Below the pieces are notes generated by a model. That model searched no databases. It was not told the DNA's origin and saw only the letters and a program-made list of their open reading frames with translations. From Micavibrio_A sp041655955 (GTDB lineage: Bacteria > Pseudomonadota > Alphaproteobacteria > Micavibrionales > Micavibrionaceae): a DNA stretch of 64,000 bases. Location: NCBI GenBank assembly GCA_041655955.1, contig JBBAEN010000001.1, forward strand, positions 1 to 64,000, read 5' to 3'. The position numbers were made by a program, and so were the translations under genes. Below are positions 1-7,831 of this stretch, piece after piece. Numbering within the stretch: the stretch's first letter is position 1; the number at the start of each line of letters is the position of its first letter.

Positions 1-57
1 AAAGACGCCCCGCCTCCCCGATAATGCGCGTCCGCGCTTCGTGTTCCCCTTATTCAT
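1..57 (-). CDS. Start of an unidentified gene cut by the window edge
   Basis: An ATG at 57 on the minus strand opens a frame that stays open to the window edge (19 codons, beginning MNKGNTKRGR and very basic). A purine-rich AAGGGG lies about 9 nt upstream, a plausible ribosome binding site. In many alphaproteobacteria the small zinc protein YacG follows the RNase E/G gene at this place, but these residues do not show YacG cysteines. The identity cannot be read from 19 residues. Confidence 0.35.
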   Translation of the reverse strand, partial: MNKGNTKRGRALSGRRGVF

Positions 58-275
58 GGTATTTTGCCCCTTCTACCACTTTCTATTCACTCTATTTTAT
101 GATAATCCTAGTTAAACTCCGGTTAATGATCCAAAGATACCATAAGTGCGGGCCATAGGGCTTGTTTGCGCTTTATGGGCTTGAAATTCTTTTGTTTTCT
201 GATTTTTGCTAAAGGCGGGATTTCATCCGTTTTTACACGGATTCCCATATTTTCGGAACAAAAAGGCAGGGCTTT
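58..275. other. AT-rich intergenic stretch after the RNase E/G gene
   Basis: No convincing gene on either strand. The stretch is more AT-rich than the flanking genes. It holds the terminator-like hairpin of the RNase E/G gene at its right end and presumably the promoter of the gene leaving the window at 57. I could not pick a clean -35/-10 pair. Confidence 0.5.
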
Positions 276-284
276 TTAAAGCCC
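260..284 (-). terminator. Terminator-like hairpin at the end of the RNase E/G gene
   Basis: Read on the minus strand, a 7-bp stem GGGCTTT/AAAGCCC with a 2-nt loop overlaps the stop codon of the RNase E/G gene and is followed, after 4 nt, by five T residues. It fits the end of the infA-maf-RNase E/G transcription unit. The gap between stem and T run makes it weaker than the other terminators in the window. Confidence 0.45.
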
Positions 285-1505
285 GTCAATGATGTCCATC
301 CGTTCGGAAAGCGGGGGCGTGCGGCGTTTGCGGGTGAGTTCAAGAAGGCCGAGCGCCGTCAGCCCGTGAAGCTGGACTGTGCAGGGATCGGTATCAAAGA
401 TAGCTGTCAGCGCGCTTAAAAAATTCGCCTGTTCGGATTTTTTGGAGAATTTCAGGAAGTCAATCAGGACGATCCCGCCAATATTGCGCAGGCGGATTTG
501 GCGGGCGATTTCTTCCGCCGCCTCCATATTCACCTTATAGGCGGGCCGGTCGTCACTGCCGCGATTGACGTCGATGGCGGTAAGCGCCGCCGTTTCCTGA
601 ATGATAATCGAGCCGCCGCTGCGCAGCAGTCCGTATTCCTGAAACAGATCCTCTATATCGCCAAGAAGCCCGCGATAATCGAACAGGGCGAGTTCGCCTT
701 GCGGGTCTTCAACCGCGATCGGATGGATGCGCGTGACAAGATCGGGGGCGAATATTTGGCACCATTCTTCGACAAGCTTGAATTGTTCCATCGTTGAAAG
801 CTCGATCCGCTCTATAGCGAATCCTGCCTGATCGCCTATGGAGCGGATGAATGCATCAGGCCCGTTCAAAAGAAGGGCAGGGGCGGAGCCTTCAAATTTT
901 TCCTGCAGCGACGTCCATACGCCGTTCAGGATTTTTGCTTCGCGCAGGAGGATGTCCATTTGCGTGTCTTCGCTGGAGGCGCGCAGGATAAGCCCGTGAA
1001 GGGGGGCGAAGCCGTTCATCATCGTCATCATGCGGCTACGCAAATCCTTGTTGCGGATGCGCGACGACACCTGGTTTTGTTCCATCAGCGGCGCGTGGAT
1101 AAGGAACCGGCCCGGCAAGGTGATATCCATGCTGAGCCGCGCCGTTTTATCCTCGCGGATAAATTCAAATTCGTCATCGCGTTTTAAATAGCCGCTTTTT
1201 GCCTGAACGATAATAAACTGGCCGGGGCGAAGAAGCTTGCCGACGGGCTCACCGCCGCCTTTGATCGTTTTTCCGTCCGGCGCGGCAAGGCGGATATCCT
1301 GATTGTGCAAGATACCTTCGTTGCCTTCGCCGAGATCGATAAAGGCGGCATCAAGGGATTTATCAATGCGGGCGACCTTGCCGCGATAAATAGAGCCCCA
1401 GCGCACATTTTCCTGCGGCGGATCGATTTCGAGGCCGTAAAGCCTGCCGCGCTGTGTCGCGGCAACCCATAAGCCGCCATCCATTTCCTCGATGATGATA
1501 TCCAT
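276..1505 (-). CDS. rng: Ribonuclease E/G family endoribonuclease
   Basis: Endoribonuclease of the Rne/Rng family, acting in the cytoplasm on rRNA precursors and mRNA. The 409 residues show an S1-type RNA-binding segment (YRGKVARIDKSLDAAFIDLG, about residues 40-60) and the DNase I-like catalytic domain with the two metal-binding aspartates in AIDVNRG (D312) and LIDFLKF (D349). The protein ends soon after TRKRRTPPLSER. It therefore lacks the CPxC zinc-link and the long scaffold tail of E. coli RNase E, and is a minimal catalytic form as in many alphaproteobacterial copies near infA and maf. It lies 3 nt downstream of maf and is presumably transcribed from the infA promoter. RNase E versus RNase G cannot be decided from sequence alone. 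Confidence 0.88.
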   Translation of the reverse strand: MDIIIEEMDGGLWVAATQRGRLYGLEIDPPQENVRWGSIYRGKVARIDKSLDAAFIDLGEGNEGILHNQDIRLAAPDGKTIKGGGEPVGKLLRPGQFIIVQAKSGYLKRDDEFEFIREDKTARLSMDITLPGRFLIHAPLMEQNQVSSRIRNKDLRSRMMTMMNGFAPLHGLILRASSEDTQMDILLREAKILNGVWTSLQEKFEGSAPALLLNGPDAFIRSIGDQAGFAIERIELSTMEQFKLVEEWCQIFAPDLVTRIHPIAVEDPQGELALFDYRGLLGDIEDLFQEYGLLRSGGSIIIQETAALTAIDVNRGSDDRPAYKVNMEAAEEIARQIRLRNIGGIVLIDFLKFSKKSEQANFLSALTAIFDTDPCTVQLHGLTALGLLELTRKRRTPPLSERMDIIDGL

Positions 1506-1508
1506 GGC

Positions 1509-2099
1509 TTATGCTCCTGCCGGATCGCGGCGATAGCCCGCGCTTTTCAGCATGGCGTCCGCATCATAAAGGGAAAGGCCGATAATATTGCTGTGGGAGC
1601 CGGCGATATATTTTGCGAAAGTTGCCGCTATGCCTTGAATGGCATAACCGCCGGCTTTTCCTTCCCAGTCGCGCCCCGCCACATAGGCGTCGATCTCGTC
1701 TTTTGAAAGCCTGCGGAACGCCACCGCAGTCTGGCACAGGCGCGTGCGGACGGTGCCTTGCGGGTCGATGACGCAAAGCCCGCCATGAACTTTGTGCCGC
1801 CTGCCGGAAAGAATGTTCAGGATGCGGCGTGCGTCCTCTTCGTCCCGCGGTTTGTCCAGAATGCGTCTTCCCGCCGCGACGACGCAATCCGCGCCGAGAA
1901 TGATGGCGTCCGGATTGAGGTCTTTTATCTTTTCCGCTTTTTGCCGCGCGAGCCGTACGCAAAGCGCATGGGGCAGTTCGCCCTTCAGCGGCGTTTCGTC
2001 AATGTCGGCGGGGATGATGTGATCGGGAACAATGCCGATTTGCGCAAGAAGTTCAACGCGGCGAGGCGATGACGATGCGAGGATAAGCTTATTTTTCAC
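1509..2099 (-). CDS. maf: Maf/YceF/YhdE family nucleoside-triphosphate pyrophosphatase
   Basis: Maf proteins hydrolyse non-canonical or pyrimidine NTPs to the monophosphate and pyrophosphate, acting as house-cleaning enzymes and linked to division arrest. The 196 residues start LILASSSPRRVELLAQIG, the Maf hallmark, followed by PADIDETPL, the ILGADCVV segment with the catalytic aspartate, LDKPRDEEDA, and the C-terminal GKAGGYAIQG and GSHSNIIGL motifs. Length is normal for the family. The start overlaps the 3' end of infA by 11 nt, so translation is probably coupled. The order infA-maf-RNase E/G is a recurrent alphaproteobacterial arrangement. Confidence 0.93.
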   Translation of the reverse strand: MKNKLILASSSPRRVELLAQIGIVPDHIIPADIDETPLKGELPHALCVRLARQKAEKIKDLNPDAIILGADCVVAAGRRILDKPRDEEDARRILNILSGRRHKVHGGLCVIDPQGTVRTRLCQTAVAFRRLSKDEIDAYVAGRDWEGKAGGYAIQGIAATFAKYIAGSHSNIIGLSLYDADAMLKSAGYRRDPAGA

Positions 2100-2307
2100 G
2101 GAAGATGATGCGGCCCTTGGTCAGGTCGTAAGGCGTCATTTCAACAACAACCTTATCGCCTTCGAGGACACGGATACGGTTTTTACGCATTTTTCCGGCG
2201 GTATGCGCGAGAACCACATGGTCATTCTCCAGCTTTACGCGGAACATTGCATTCGGCAATACTTCCGAGACGATGCCTTTAAATTCTATCAGATCCTCTT
2301 TAGCCAT
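2089..2307 (-). CDS. infA: Translation initiation factor IF-1
   Basis: The 72-residue single OB-fold protein binds the ribosomal A site during initiation with IF-2 and IF-3. It starts MAKEDLIEFKGIVSEVLPNA and contains FRVKLEND, HTAGKMRKNRIRV and the typical end TKGRIIFR. Length and sequence are fully canonical. It is the first gene of the minus-strand unit infA-maf-RNase E/G and is preceded by a promoter-like sequence at 2358-2387. The intergenic leader contains an AAGG-type site shortly before the ATG. Confidence 0.97.
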   Translation of the reverse strand: MAKEDLIEFKGIVSEVLPNAMFRVKLENDHVVLAHTAGKMRKNRIRVLEGDKVVVEMTPYDLTKGRIIFREK

Positions 2308-2357
2308 AAATATCCTTAAAAACCCTTGGTTTTCCTTGGTTTAGTGTGTGCGTAGGA

Positions 2358-2387
2358 CTTATACAACCCCGCCTAGCCGCTTGTAAA
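2358..2387 (-). promoter_or_regulatory. Promoter candidate for infA
   Basis: On the minus strand TTTACA (2382-2387) and TATAAG (2358-2363) are separated by 18 nt, close to a sigma-70 promoter. The predicted transcript starts near 2351 and gives a leader of about 45 nt before infA. Inferred from pattern only. Confidence 0.45.
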
Positions 2388-2482
2388 CCCGAAAAACAGC
2401 CTTATGCAAGGAATGTACTTGCAAGTCCGCTTATTTTCGCTAATCTTATGAAAATGAAGAGTCTTTGTTTCATGGGGGAGAA

Positions 2483-2674
2483 ATGAGTATTAAAAAAGAA
2501 TCGCCGGAAGGCCTTTATAGTCCCTTTGCAGCGCGGCGCGCGGATTATTCTTTCTGGGCGGCTGCGGCCCTTAAAAGGCAGGAAAAGGGAAGCGGGCCCG
2601 GAACCGCGGCGATCATCAGGCTTGACGAGGCACGGCCTGCGCCGGCGGGAAAGCAGTTTGCGCCAAAACCTTAG
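2483..2674 (+). CDS. Small hypothetical protein
   Basis: A 63-residue frame starting MSIKKESPEGLY. I chose the ATG at 2483 because GGGGGAG sits 6 nt upstream, better than the earlier in-frame ATG at 2465 that lies inside that site. The protein is polar and basic with no transmembrane segment or motif I recognise. Its stop (2672-2674) overlaps the stop of the convergent gene at 2671 by 4 nt. The strong ribosome binding site is the main support. Confidence 0.4.
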   Translation: MSIKKESPEGLYSPFAARRADYSFWAAAALKRQEKGSGPGTAAIIRLDEARPAPAGKQFAPKP

Positions 2675-3402
2675 GGGCCGCTTTGCCCCGGCTGGATTGA
2701 ATGGACGAGCGAGAGATGGGCGCCGCGGCGCTGCGGATTGACGATATGATCCACCTTTTCCTCTACATCCTTCAGGAAAGCATGCAGCTCCTGCCCTAAT
2801 TTTGTTTGCCTGTCGACAAAACGGTAGATTGGCTGGAATTTTGTACCAACAATCTCAAGAAGATCGTCCGCGCTGCAAGAATCGAAATGCTGTTCAAGAT
2901 GCACCAGATTATCGAGCGCGTGCAGATGCGCCAGAAAAATCCCTTCTTTTGAATATTGATTATTCGCGGGATTGAACGCCGCTGTTTCCGCCATCAGGGA
3001 GGAGGCTTCGGCCCAGATGCGTTGCGCTTGCCCCAGAATATCCGCATCGAACCCAGCCTGCGGGGAAGCTTCGCCGATATAACGATCACAAATAGCGGCG
3101 ACCGTCAGCGCATCTTCGCGGTAGGAGGGCAGCGTTTTGAAAAAATCGCTGCTGAAATGATCATTCAGTGAATATTGGAAGGATATTTTTTCAATCGTGA
3201 GGTCTGCCGCAATGCGCCCCGCTTCGGTGCGCGGGGTATTGGGCGGCAATTCTTCCAGCATCATTTTGAACATAAAACGAAGCGCGGCATATTCATGCGG
3301 CTTTTCCGCCGTCGTATAAAAATACGACGTGACAAGATCCGCATTGAAGGAGGAGAGGCCCGTAACGGGCGTTAAATTATTAAACTCTGTCATTCTACGC
3401 AT
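2671..3402 (-). CDS. Hypothetical helical cytosolic protein
   Basis: No family recognised. The 243 residues look soluble and mostly helical, without signal peptide or membrane segment. A leucine/histidine-rich stretch (FLAHLHALDNLVHLEQHFD) lies in the second half. ATG codons at 3402 and 3393 are both possible; I took 3402, which is preceded by a weak GAG-type site. It lies downstream of murA with a gap of 24 nt, so it may be the last gene of the dcd-murA unit. Base composition resembles the neighbours, so there is no sign of recent transfer. Confidence 0.65.
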   Translation of the reverse strand: MRRMTEFNNLTPVTGLSSFNADLVTSYFYTTAEKPHEYAALRFMFKMMLEELPPNTPRTEAGRIAADLTIEKISFQYSLNDHFSSDFFKTLPSYREDALTVAAICDRYIGEASPQAGFDADILGQAQRIWAEASSLMAETAAFNPANNQYSKEGIFLAHLHALDNLVHLEQHFDSCSADDLLEIVGTKFQPIYRFVDRQTKLGQELHAFLKDVEEKVDHIVNPQRRGAHLSLVHSIQPGQSGP

Positions 3403-3426
3403 CAACTCTACATAAAGGAATGATTG

Positions 3427-4800
3427 TCAGCGTTCTTTCACGCGCTCTATATCCGCGCCGACATTGGTGAGCTTGCGGACGATATTCTCGTATCCGCGTT
3501 CAAGGTGATAGATGCGGTTGACGATTGTTTCGCCTTCCGCGACCAGCCCTGCGAGGACGAGCGCGACGGAGGCGCGCAGGTCGGTCGCCATGACCTCGGC
3601 GCCTTTAAGCTTGCCCGCGCCGCGCACGATCGCGGAATTGCCCTGCACGGTGATATTCGCGCCCATGCGGCACAGTTCGGGGACGTGCATGAAGCGGTTT
3701 TCAAAAATCGTTTCGGTGATCATGCCTGCGCCCTTGCACATGGTCATCATCGCCATGAATTGCGCTTGCAAATCGGTCGGGAATCCGGGGTAAGGCTCGG
3801 TCATGATGTCGATGCCCTGAAGATGGTTGCCGTTGCGGTAAACGAACACGTCGTCCCCGTCCTGCTTGATCTCCATCCCCGCGCCCGTGAGGGGGCCGAT
3901 AAGGGAGGCGAGGAAATCGGTGCGCGTGTTTTTAAGCCGCACTTCGCCGCCCGTGAGTCCGACCGCGCACATATAGGTTCCCGTTTCGATGCGGTCGGGG
4001 ATACAGGCATGGGTCGTGCCGGAAAGGGACGAAACGCCCTCGATACGGATCTCGGACGTGCCGAGCCCTTCGATTTTCGCGCCCATTTTAATGAGCGCTT
4101 TGCCCTGATCGATAATCTCCGGCTCCCGCGCGGCGTTGGACAGGATTGTGACGCCGTCCGCGAGCGTGGCTGCCATCATGATGTTTTCGGTCGCGCCGAC
4201 CGACACGAAAGGAAAGGTGATATGCGCGCCTTTCAGGCCCTTTGGCGCGCGCGCCTTGATATAGCCGCCATCCAGTTCAATCTGCGCGCCCATGGCTTCA
4301 AAGCCCTTGAGGTGCAGGTCAACGGGCCGCGTGCCGATGGCACAGCCGCCGGGCATGGAAATATCCGCCTGCCCTTCGCGGGCGAGGAGGGGGCCGAGGA
4401 CGAGAACGCTCGCCCGCATCTTGCGCACGAGATCATAGGGCGCAATCGTCGTCTTGATTTCTTTCGCATGGAGCATCGCCACGCCGTCATTGCGCAGTGC
4501 GACCGTCATGCCGAGATAGTCGAGAAGCTCCGACAGCGTCCGCACGTCGCCGAGCGTCACGGGCATGTTGGAAAGCTCGACCGGATCGGATGTCAGGAGC
4601 GCCGCACACATATGTTTGAGCGCCGCATTCTTCGCGCCGCTAATGGCGATGTCGCCCTTCAGGCGGTTGCCGCCGCGCACGCGCAGCGCGTTCAGGTTCG
4701 AGGGCTTTGCCTCGCCATGGATAATCTCGATGATCCGGCCTTCCGGCGCCGTTTCCGTCGTGCCGTCTGCGATCAGTTCTTTGGCGGGGTTTGCCTGCAT
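3427..4800 (-). CDS. murA: UDP-N-acetylglucosamine 1-carboxyvinyltransferase
   Basis: MurA transfers enolpyruvate from phosphoenolpyruvate to UDP-GlcNAc, the first committed step of peptidoglycan synthesis, in the cytoplasm. Visible are the substrate-binding SGAKNAALKHMCAALLTSD, the catalytic loop cysteine in GGCAIGTRPVDLHLKG (the fosfomycin target Cys), NTRTDFLASL and LRASVALVLAGL. At 457 residues it is about 35 longer than usual because of an N-terminal extension before NALRVRGGNRL. The ATG at 4800 is followed by MQANPAKELI; a shorter start was not evident. The gene sits between the unknown 135-residue gene (13 nt upstream) and a hypothetical gene. Confidence 0.96.
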   Translation of the reverse strand: MQANPAKELIADGTTETAPEGRIIEIIHGEAKPSNLNALRVRGGNRLKGDIAISGAKNAALKHMCAALLTSDPVELSNMPVTLGDVRTLSELLDYLGMTVALRNDGVAMLHAKEIKTTIAPYDLVRKMRASVLVLGPLLAREGQADISMPGGCAIGTRPVDLHLKGFEAMGAQIELDGGYIKARAPKGLKGAHITFPFVSVGATENIMMAATLADGVTILSNAAREPEIIDQGKALIKMGAKIEGLGTSEIRIEGVSSLSGTTHACIPDRIETGTYMCAVGLTGGEVRLKNTRTDFLASLIGPLTGAGMEIKQDGDDVFVYRNGNHLQGIDIMTEPYPGFPTDLQAQFMAMMTMCKGAGMITETIFENRFMHVPELCRMGANITVQGNSAIVRGAGKLKGAEVMATDLRASVALVLAGLVAEGETIVNRIYHLERGYENIVRKLTNVGADIERVKER

Positions 4801-4813
4801 CGTCGTCCTGCCT

Positions 4814-5221
4814 TTATTGCGTGTATCGCGCGGCTGTGTAATAGGCGCAGCTATTATGGTTGCGGAAGGTCTGGAGTGCTTCCTCGCCCGTTAAACGGTT
4901 TGAATGGAGGACGATCTTGTCACCCGGTTGCATATCCTTGGCATTCAACATGCCTATGCCCTCGCATGCCCCGCCGAATTTTTCGGCAAGGCTGAGGAGA
5001 AAAGTCGGGGCGCCGCCGCCGGAGCCGTTCAGCACGGCGCACTCGCCCGCCGCCTGATTGCCATTGGCATGAATGACCTGGATGCGGTCGCCGGTAAAGG
5101 CTTCGTCCGCGAGGATCCTGTCGAAGCCGAACGTGCCGATGCCGTCCAGCGCAAGTTCAAAAAACTGCCCGCGAAGGCGGCCTTTTTTATGTTCGACGAC
5201 GTTGATTTCAATTCTACCCAT
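4814..5221 (-). CDS. Hypothetical protein between dcd and murA
   Basis: The 135 residues match no family I can name. The protein starts MGRIEINVVEHKKGRLRGQF, is mostly beta-strand-like in pattern, and has a glycine-rich stretch LNGSGGGAPTF and a cysteine in FGGACEGIG. There is no signal peptide or membrane segment. It is 1 nt from the end of dcd upstream and 13 nt from murA downstream, so the three are almost certainly co-transcribed. It is not the DUF2948 protein often seen beside murA in this class, as far as I can judge. Confidence 0.65.
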   Translation of the reverse strand: MGRIEINVVEHKKGRLRGQFFELALDGIGTFGFDRILADEAFTGDRIQVIHANGNQAAGECAVLNGSGGGAPTFLLSLAEKFGGACEGIGMLNAKDMQPGDKIVLHSNRLTGEEALQTFRNHNSCAYYTAARYTQ

Positions 5222-5222
5222 C

Positions 5223-5849
5223 TTACTCCTCCTTCATGCGCGGCAGCGTAACCCCGCGCTGGCCCATATATTTCCCCGCGCGGTCGGCGTAGGAAACCTC
5301 GCATTCGGCAGATCCTTTAAAGAACAGGAACTGCGCAACGCCTTCATTGGCGTAAACTTTTGCCGGAAGGGGGGTCGTGTTGGAAATTTCCAGCGTGACA
5401 TGGCCTTCCCAGCCCGGTTCCAGCGGCGTGACATTGACGATAAGGCCGCAGCGCGCATAGGTGGATTTTCCAAGACAGATGACCAGCACGTCTTTGGGGA
5501 TGCGGAAATATTCGACGCTGCGCGTCAGGACGAAGGAATTGGGCGGGATGATGCAGACATCGGTTTCGCGATCGACAAAGCTTTGCTCGCTAAAATTTTT
5601 CGGATCGACAATGGCGTTATCGACATTCGTAAAAATCTTGAACTCGCTGGAGCAGCGCGCGTCATAGCCATAGGAAGAAAGCCCGTAGGAAATGACGCCG
5701 TCAAATGTCTGGCGCTCGACAAACGGTTCTATCATGCCGTGATTGAGGGCGAGGTTTCGGATCTGCCCGTCGGACAGGATGCCGGGTGGAAACGCGGCAA
5801 CCGATCCCGCGGCGCGGTCTTCGTCATTCGCTGTTTTGAGAGTTTGCAT
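5223..5849 (-). CDS. dcd: dCTP deaminase
   Basis: Dcd converts dCTP to dUTP, feeding dTMP synthesis through dUTPase. The 208 residues contain SYGLSSYGYDARCSSEFKIF, IIPPNSFVLTRS, the active-site region GKSTYARCGL, and LEPGWEGHVTLEISN with the catalytic glutamate, then GVAQFLFF. The length exceeds the usual 185-190 because of about 20 extra N-terminal residues, which are encoded where this gene overlaps the upstream small gene. Transcription continues into the 135-residue gene and murA. Confidence 0.94.
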   Translation of the reverse strand: MQTLKTANDEDRAAGSVAAFPPGILSDGQIRNLALNHGMIEPFVERQTFDGVISYGLSSYGYDARCSSEFKIFTNVDNAIVDPKNFSEQSFVDRETDVCIIPPNSFVLTRSVEYFRIPKDVLVICLGKSTYARCGLIVNVTPLEPGWEGHVTLEISNTTPLPAKVYANEGVAQFLFFKGSAECEVSYADRAGKYMGQRGVTLPRMKEE

Positions 5850-5997
5850 CCTGTTCCCCTTTGTCTTCGATCTCTATGCCTCTTTGGGCCTGGCTTTGCT
5901 CTTTCCGGCGTTTGAGATTGGCGCGCAAAGCCTCGGCCCGCTTTTTGGCCCTGATTTCTGCCGCTCTCCGGCCCGCCTCGGTCAGATTATTCCCCAT
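5824..5997 (-). CDS. Small basic protein encoded ahead of dcd
   Basis: The 57-codon frame starts at an ATG at 5997 (MGNNLTEAGRRAAEIRAKKR), continues through ALRANLKRRKEQ, and stops at 5824 inside dcd, overlapping its first 26 nt in another frame. Short proteins with an ALRxNLxRRKxQ segment are a familiar companion of alphaproteobacterial metabolic genes; this is recollection, not a search. The overlap suggests translational coupling with dcd. Function unknown; charged helical protein without a membrane segment. Confidence 0.6.
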   Translation of the reverse strand: MGNNLTEAGRRAAEIRAKKRAEALRANLKRRKEQSQAQRGIEIEDKGEQDANSQNSE

Positions 5998-6116
5998 ACG
6001 GCCTCTATTTCGGAAAAACAGGGTGGACTATAGACAAATCAGACTTGAGAGGGAAGGAATATTATAGTAGCTTCCGGCGGACTTTGGGGATAACCCAAGG
6101 GTTTCCAACGGTCTTG

Positions 6117-6190
<74 letters not shown>

Positions 6191-6191
<1 letters not shown>

Positions 6192-6213
6192 TTTTCCAAA
6201 ACGAAAATATTTC
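6191..6213 (+). terminator. Weak terminator after tRNA-Thr
   Basis: ATTTTC/GAAAAT form a 6-bp A/T-rich stem with a 6-nt loop, followed by ATTTCTT, directly after the CCA end. It is thermodynamically weak; position is the main support. Confidence 0.3.
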
Positions 6214-6490
6214 TTAGCTATATCAGGGTTTTAGCGAATAAGGTGTAAATTTACGTCATCCATTTTTGGCCTGTTAAACGTATGAATTTATTAACTAATT
6301 GAATTAATTTGTAAAAATGGAGAAGGTTCCCATGCTATGCATAGGAACCTTATGTGCGCATTCAATTGTAAAAACGTACGCTCGCGGCATAAAAATAGAC
6401 GGCTTGTAGCATGCTTCCGGTAACATCGGATTGAAGCTATTGTAAGGAATTAATGGCGATAATAAAAAACTGGCTAGAGAAACGGAGAAA
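6192..6490. other. AT-rich intergenic stretch with a large palindrome
   Basis: No gene of credible length. Conspicuously AT-rich compared with the rest of the window. It contains a 29-nt imperfect palindrome at 6323-6351, and continues without a composition break into the 3' end of the HNH gene. Confidence 0.5.
6323..6351. repeat. Imperfect palindrome between tRNA-Thr and the HNH gene
   Basis: Arms AAGGTTCC and GGAACCTT pair perfectly. Inside them, after one C/A mismatch, ATGC and GCAT pair around a 3-nt TAT loop, giving 12 of 13 paired positions. There is no T run after it on either strand, so it does not look like an intrinsic terminator. It could be a protein-binding or recombination site. 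Confidence 0.6.
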
Positions 6491-7831
6491 TTATGTGTCA
6501 GATTTTCCTAGGTTGCAGTCTTGACACAGAGCTTGCAGGTTATCATCCACTGTTTCTCCGCCATTAGCGTAAGCAATAATATGATCAACATGCAGCACGA
6601 TTCCATCACGTTTAGGATTACGTCCACAAGATTGGCATGTAAAATTATCCCTTTTTAGAATGAGAAAACGTTGTCTTTTTGATGGTAATCTTCCCGTCTT
6701 GCGAATTTCATATCCAAATTCACTGTTATGCGGTTCTGTAATTTTCGAAGCAGCTTCCAATGTTTTATTTTTTGGAAAAATATTTTCGGGAAGAGAAACG
6801 ACCGTACCTAAAGATTGCGCTACCACACCGTTTTTATCATTACGGTCTTCACAAAATGCAAGTACTGCATTTTGCCAACTTCCAAATACTGTATAGTACG
6901 CTTTAGGTGAAATTGTTCCTAGGGTTTCTATATCTTTACGAGTTGGTTGTTCTCCCAAAATCTCCCATACACGCTGCATTTCATCAAAAAGCGCATCCTT
7001 TGAATATTTCGCCTGTCGGCCTGATACTGCCCCTGCCGCCTGAACAGCATTTGTCCAGCTTCCGAAATGGGATTGAAATGTTCCTATCGAATAAGTCCCT
7101 GCATTCTTCTTATATAAGGCATAGGTCAGAAGATCGCCCGGACGTTTTCTTTGAAGTGCGCGTAACTCATTCACCAATATTTCTTTGGATGCATATGTGT
7201 GGGCCCTGCCTTGGATAGTTATGTTCTTATTCTGGCAATATAATTCTACAGCCGTCTTCCATGATCCAAAACGTCTTTCATAGATACGAATTCCAAATTT
7301 ACATTCTTTACGGAACTCTCCGTAAGTTGGCCTTCGCCCCTTTTCCTGCCAGATGCGCCCTATTTCTTCGATGAGATCTTCGTTTGAAAGTGCAGCAAAT
7401 TCTCTGCGTTTTTTTCCTCGCTCTGTAGTGCGAATAAGATGCGGACGAGATTGTGCTCCTATTTCAGTCATGACCCCCTGCCAATCTAAACCAAGGAGAG
7501 ATTTTACAGTTTTTATACTATAAGCACCGCCATTTTGCCTATAAAAATTGTAAGTAAACTTACATCCTTCCGCCAGCTTAAGAACTCTTTGTAAATCTTC
7601 TTTCACTTTTTTGGGGGTATATTTTTGCTCTGGGGGCATAAAGCCCGCGTGCCGAAGAGCCTCCCCATAACTGCCAAAGCGCCGACGGACAGGCTCCATG
7701 CTATATTTGAAACACTTGATAAACTCGGCTTGTGCTGGAGCTGTGCCGGCAAATAATTGCATCACGCGCGCTATTTCTTCAAGCATTTGAGAATCAGAGA
7801 TTCTGGCTGGTTTTTTAGGCTCAAATAGCAT
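6491..7831 (-). CDS. HNH endonuclease with five homing-endonuclease-type repeats
   Basis: The 446-residue protein has a C-terminal HNH nuclease: CQSCGRN, then LHVDHIIAYANGGETVDDNL and CQDCN, with two CxxC pairs for zinc and the DH metal/catalytic pair. Upstream are five repeats of roughly 55-65 residues, each starting with an amphipathic helix (for example LIEEIGRIWQEKGRRPTY) and ending in a variant of FGSWxxAV: FGSYGEAL, LGLDWQGV, FGSWKTAV, FGSWTNAV, FGSWQNAV. This is the pattern of the homing-endonuclease-associated repeat (PF18780, HNH_repeat), which probably binds DNA. The gene is free-standing, on the minus strand, and much more AT-rich than its neighbours (21 G/C in the 60 bases 6601-6660), suggesting horizontal acquisition. 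No methylase is nearby, so restriction-modification is unlikely; homing or island maintenance is more plausible. Confidence 0.88.
   Translation of the reverse strand: MLFEPKKPARISDSQMLEEIARVMQLFAGTAPAQAEFIKCFKYSMEPVRRRFGSYGEALRHAGFMPPEQKYTPKKVKEDLQRVLKLAEGCKFTYNFYRQNGGAYSIKTVKSLLGLDWQGVMTEIGAQSRPHLIRTTERGKKRREFAALSNEDLIEEIGRIWQEKGRRPTYGEFRKECKFGIRIYERRFGSWKTAVELYCQNKNITIQGRAHTYASKEILVNELRALQRKRPGDLLTYALYKKNAGTYSIGTFQSHFGSWTNAVQAAGAVSGRQAKYSKDALFDEMQRVWEILGEQPTRKDIETLGTISPKAYYTVFGSWQNAVLAFCEDRNDKNGVVAQSLGTVVSLPENIFPKNKTLEAASKITEPHNSEFGYEIRKTGRLPSKRQRFLILKRDNFTCQSCGRNPKRDGIVLHVDHIIAYANGGETVDDNLQALCQDCNLGKSDT

Noticed and set aside
3424..4995. A 523-codon open frame on the plus strand
   Set aside because: It is antisense to murA and unrelated to any family; the GC-rich third positions of murA leave the opposite frame open by chance.
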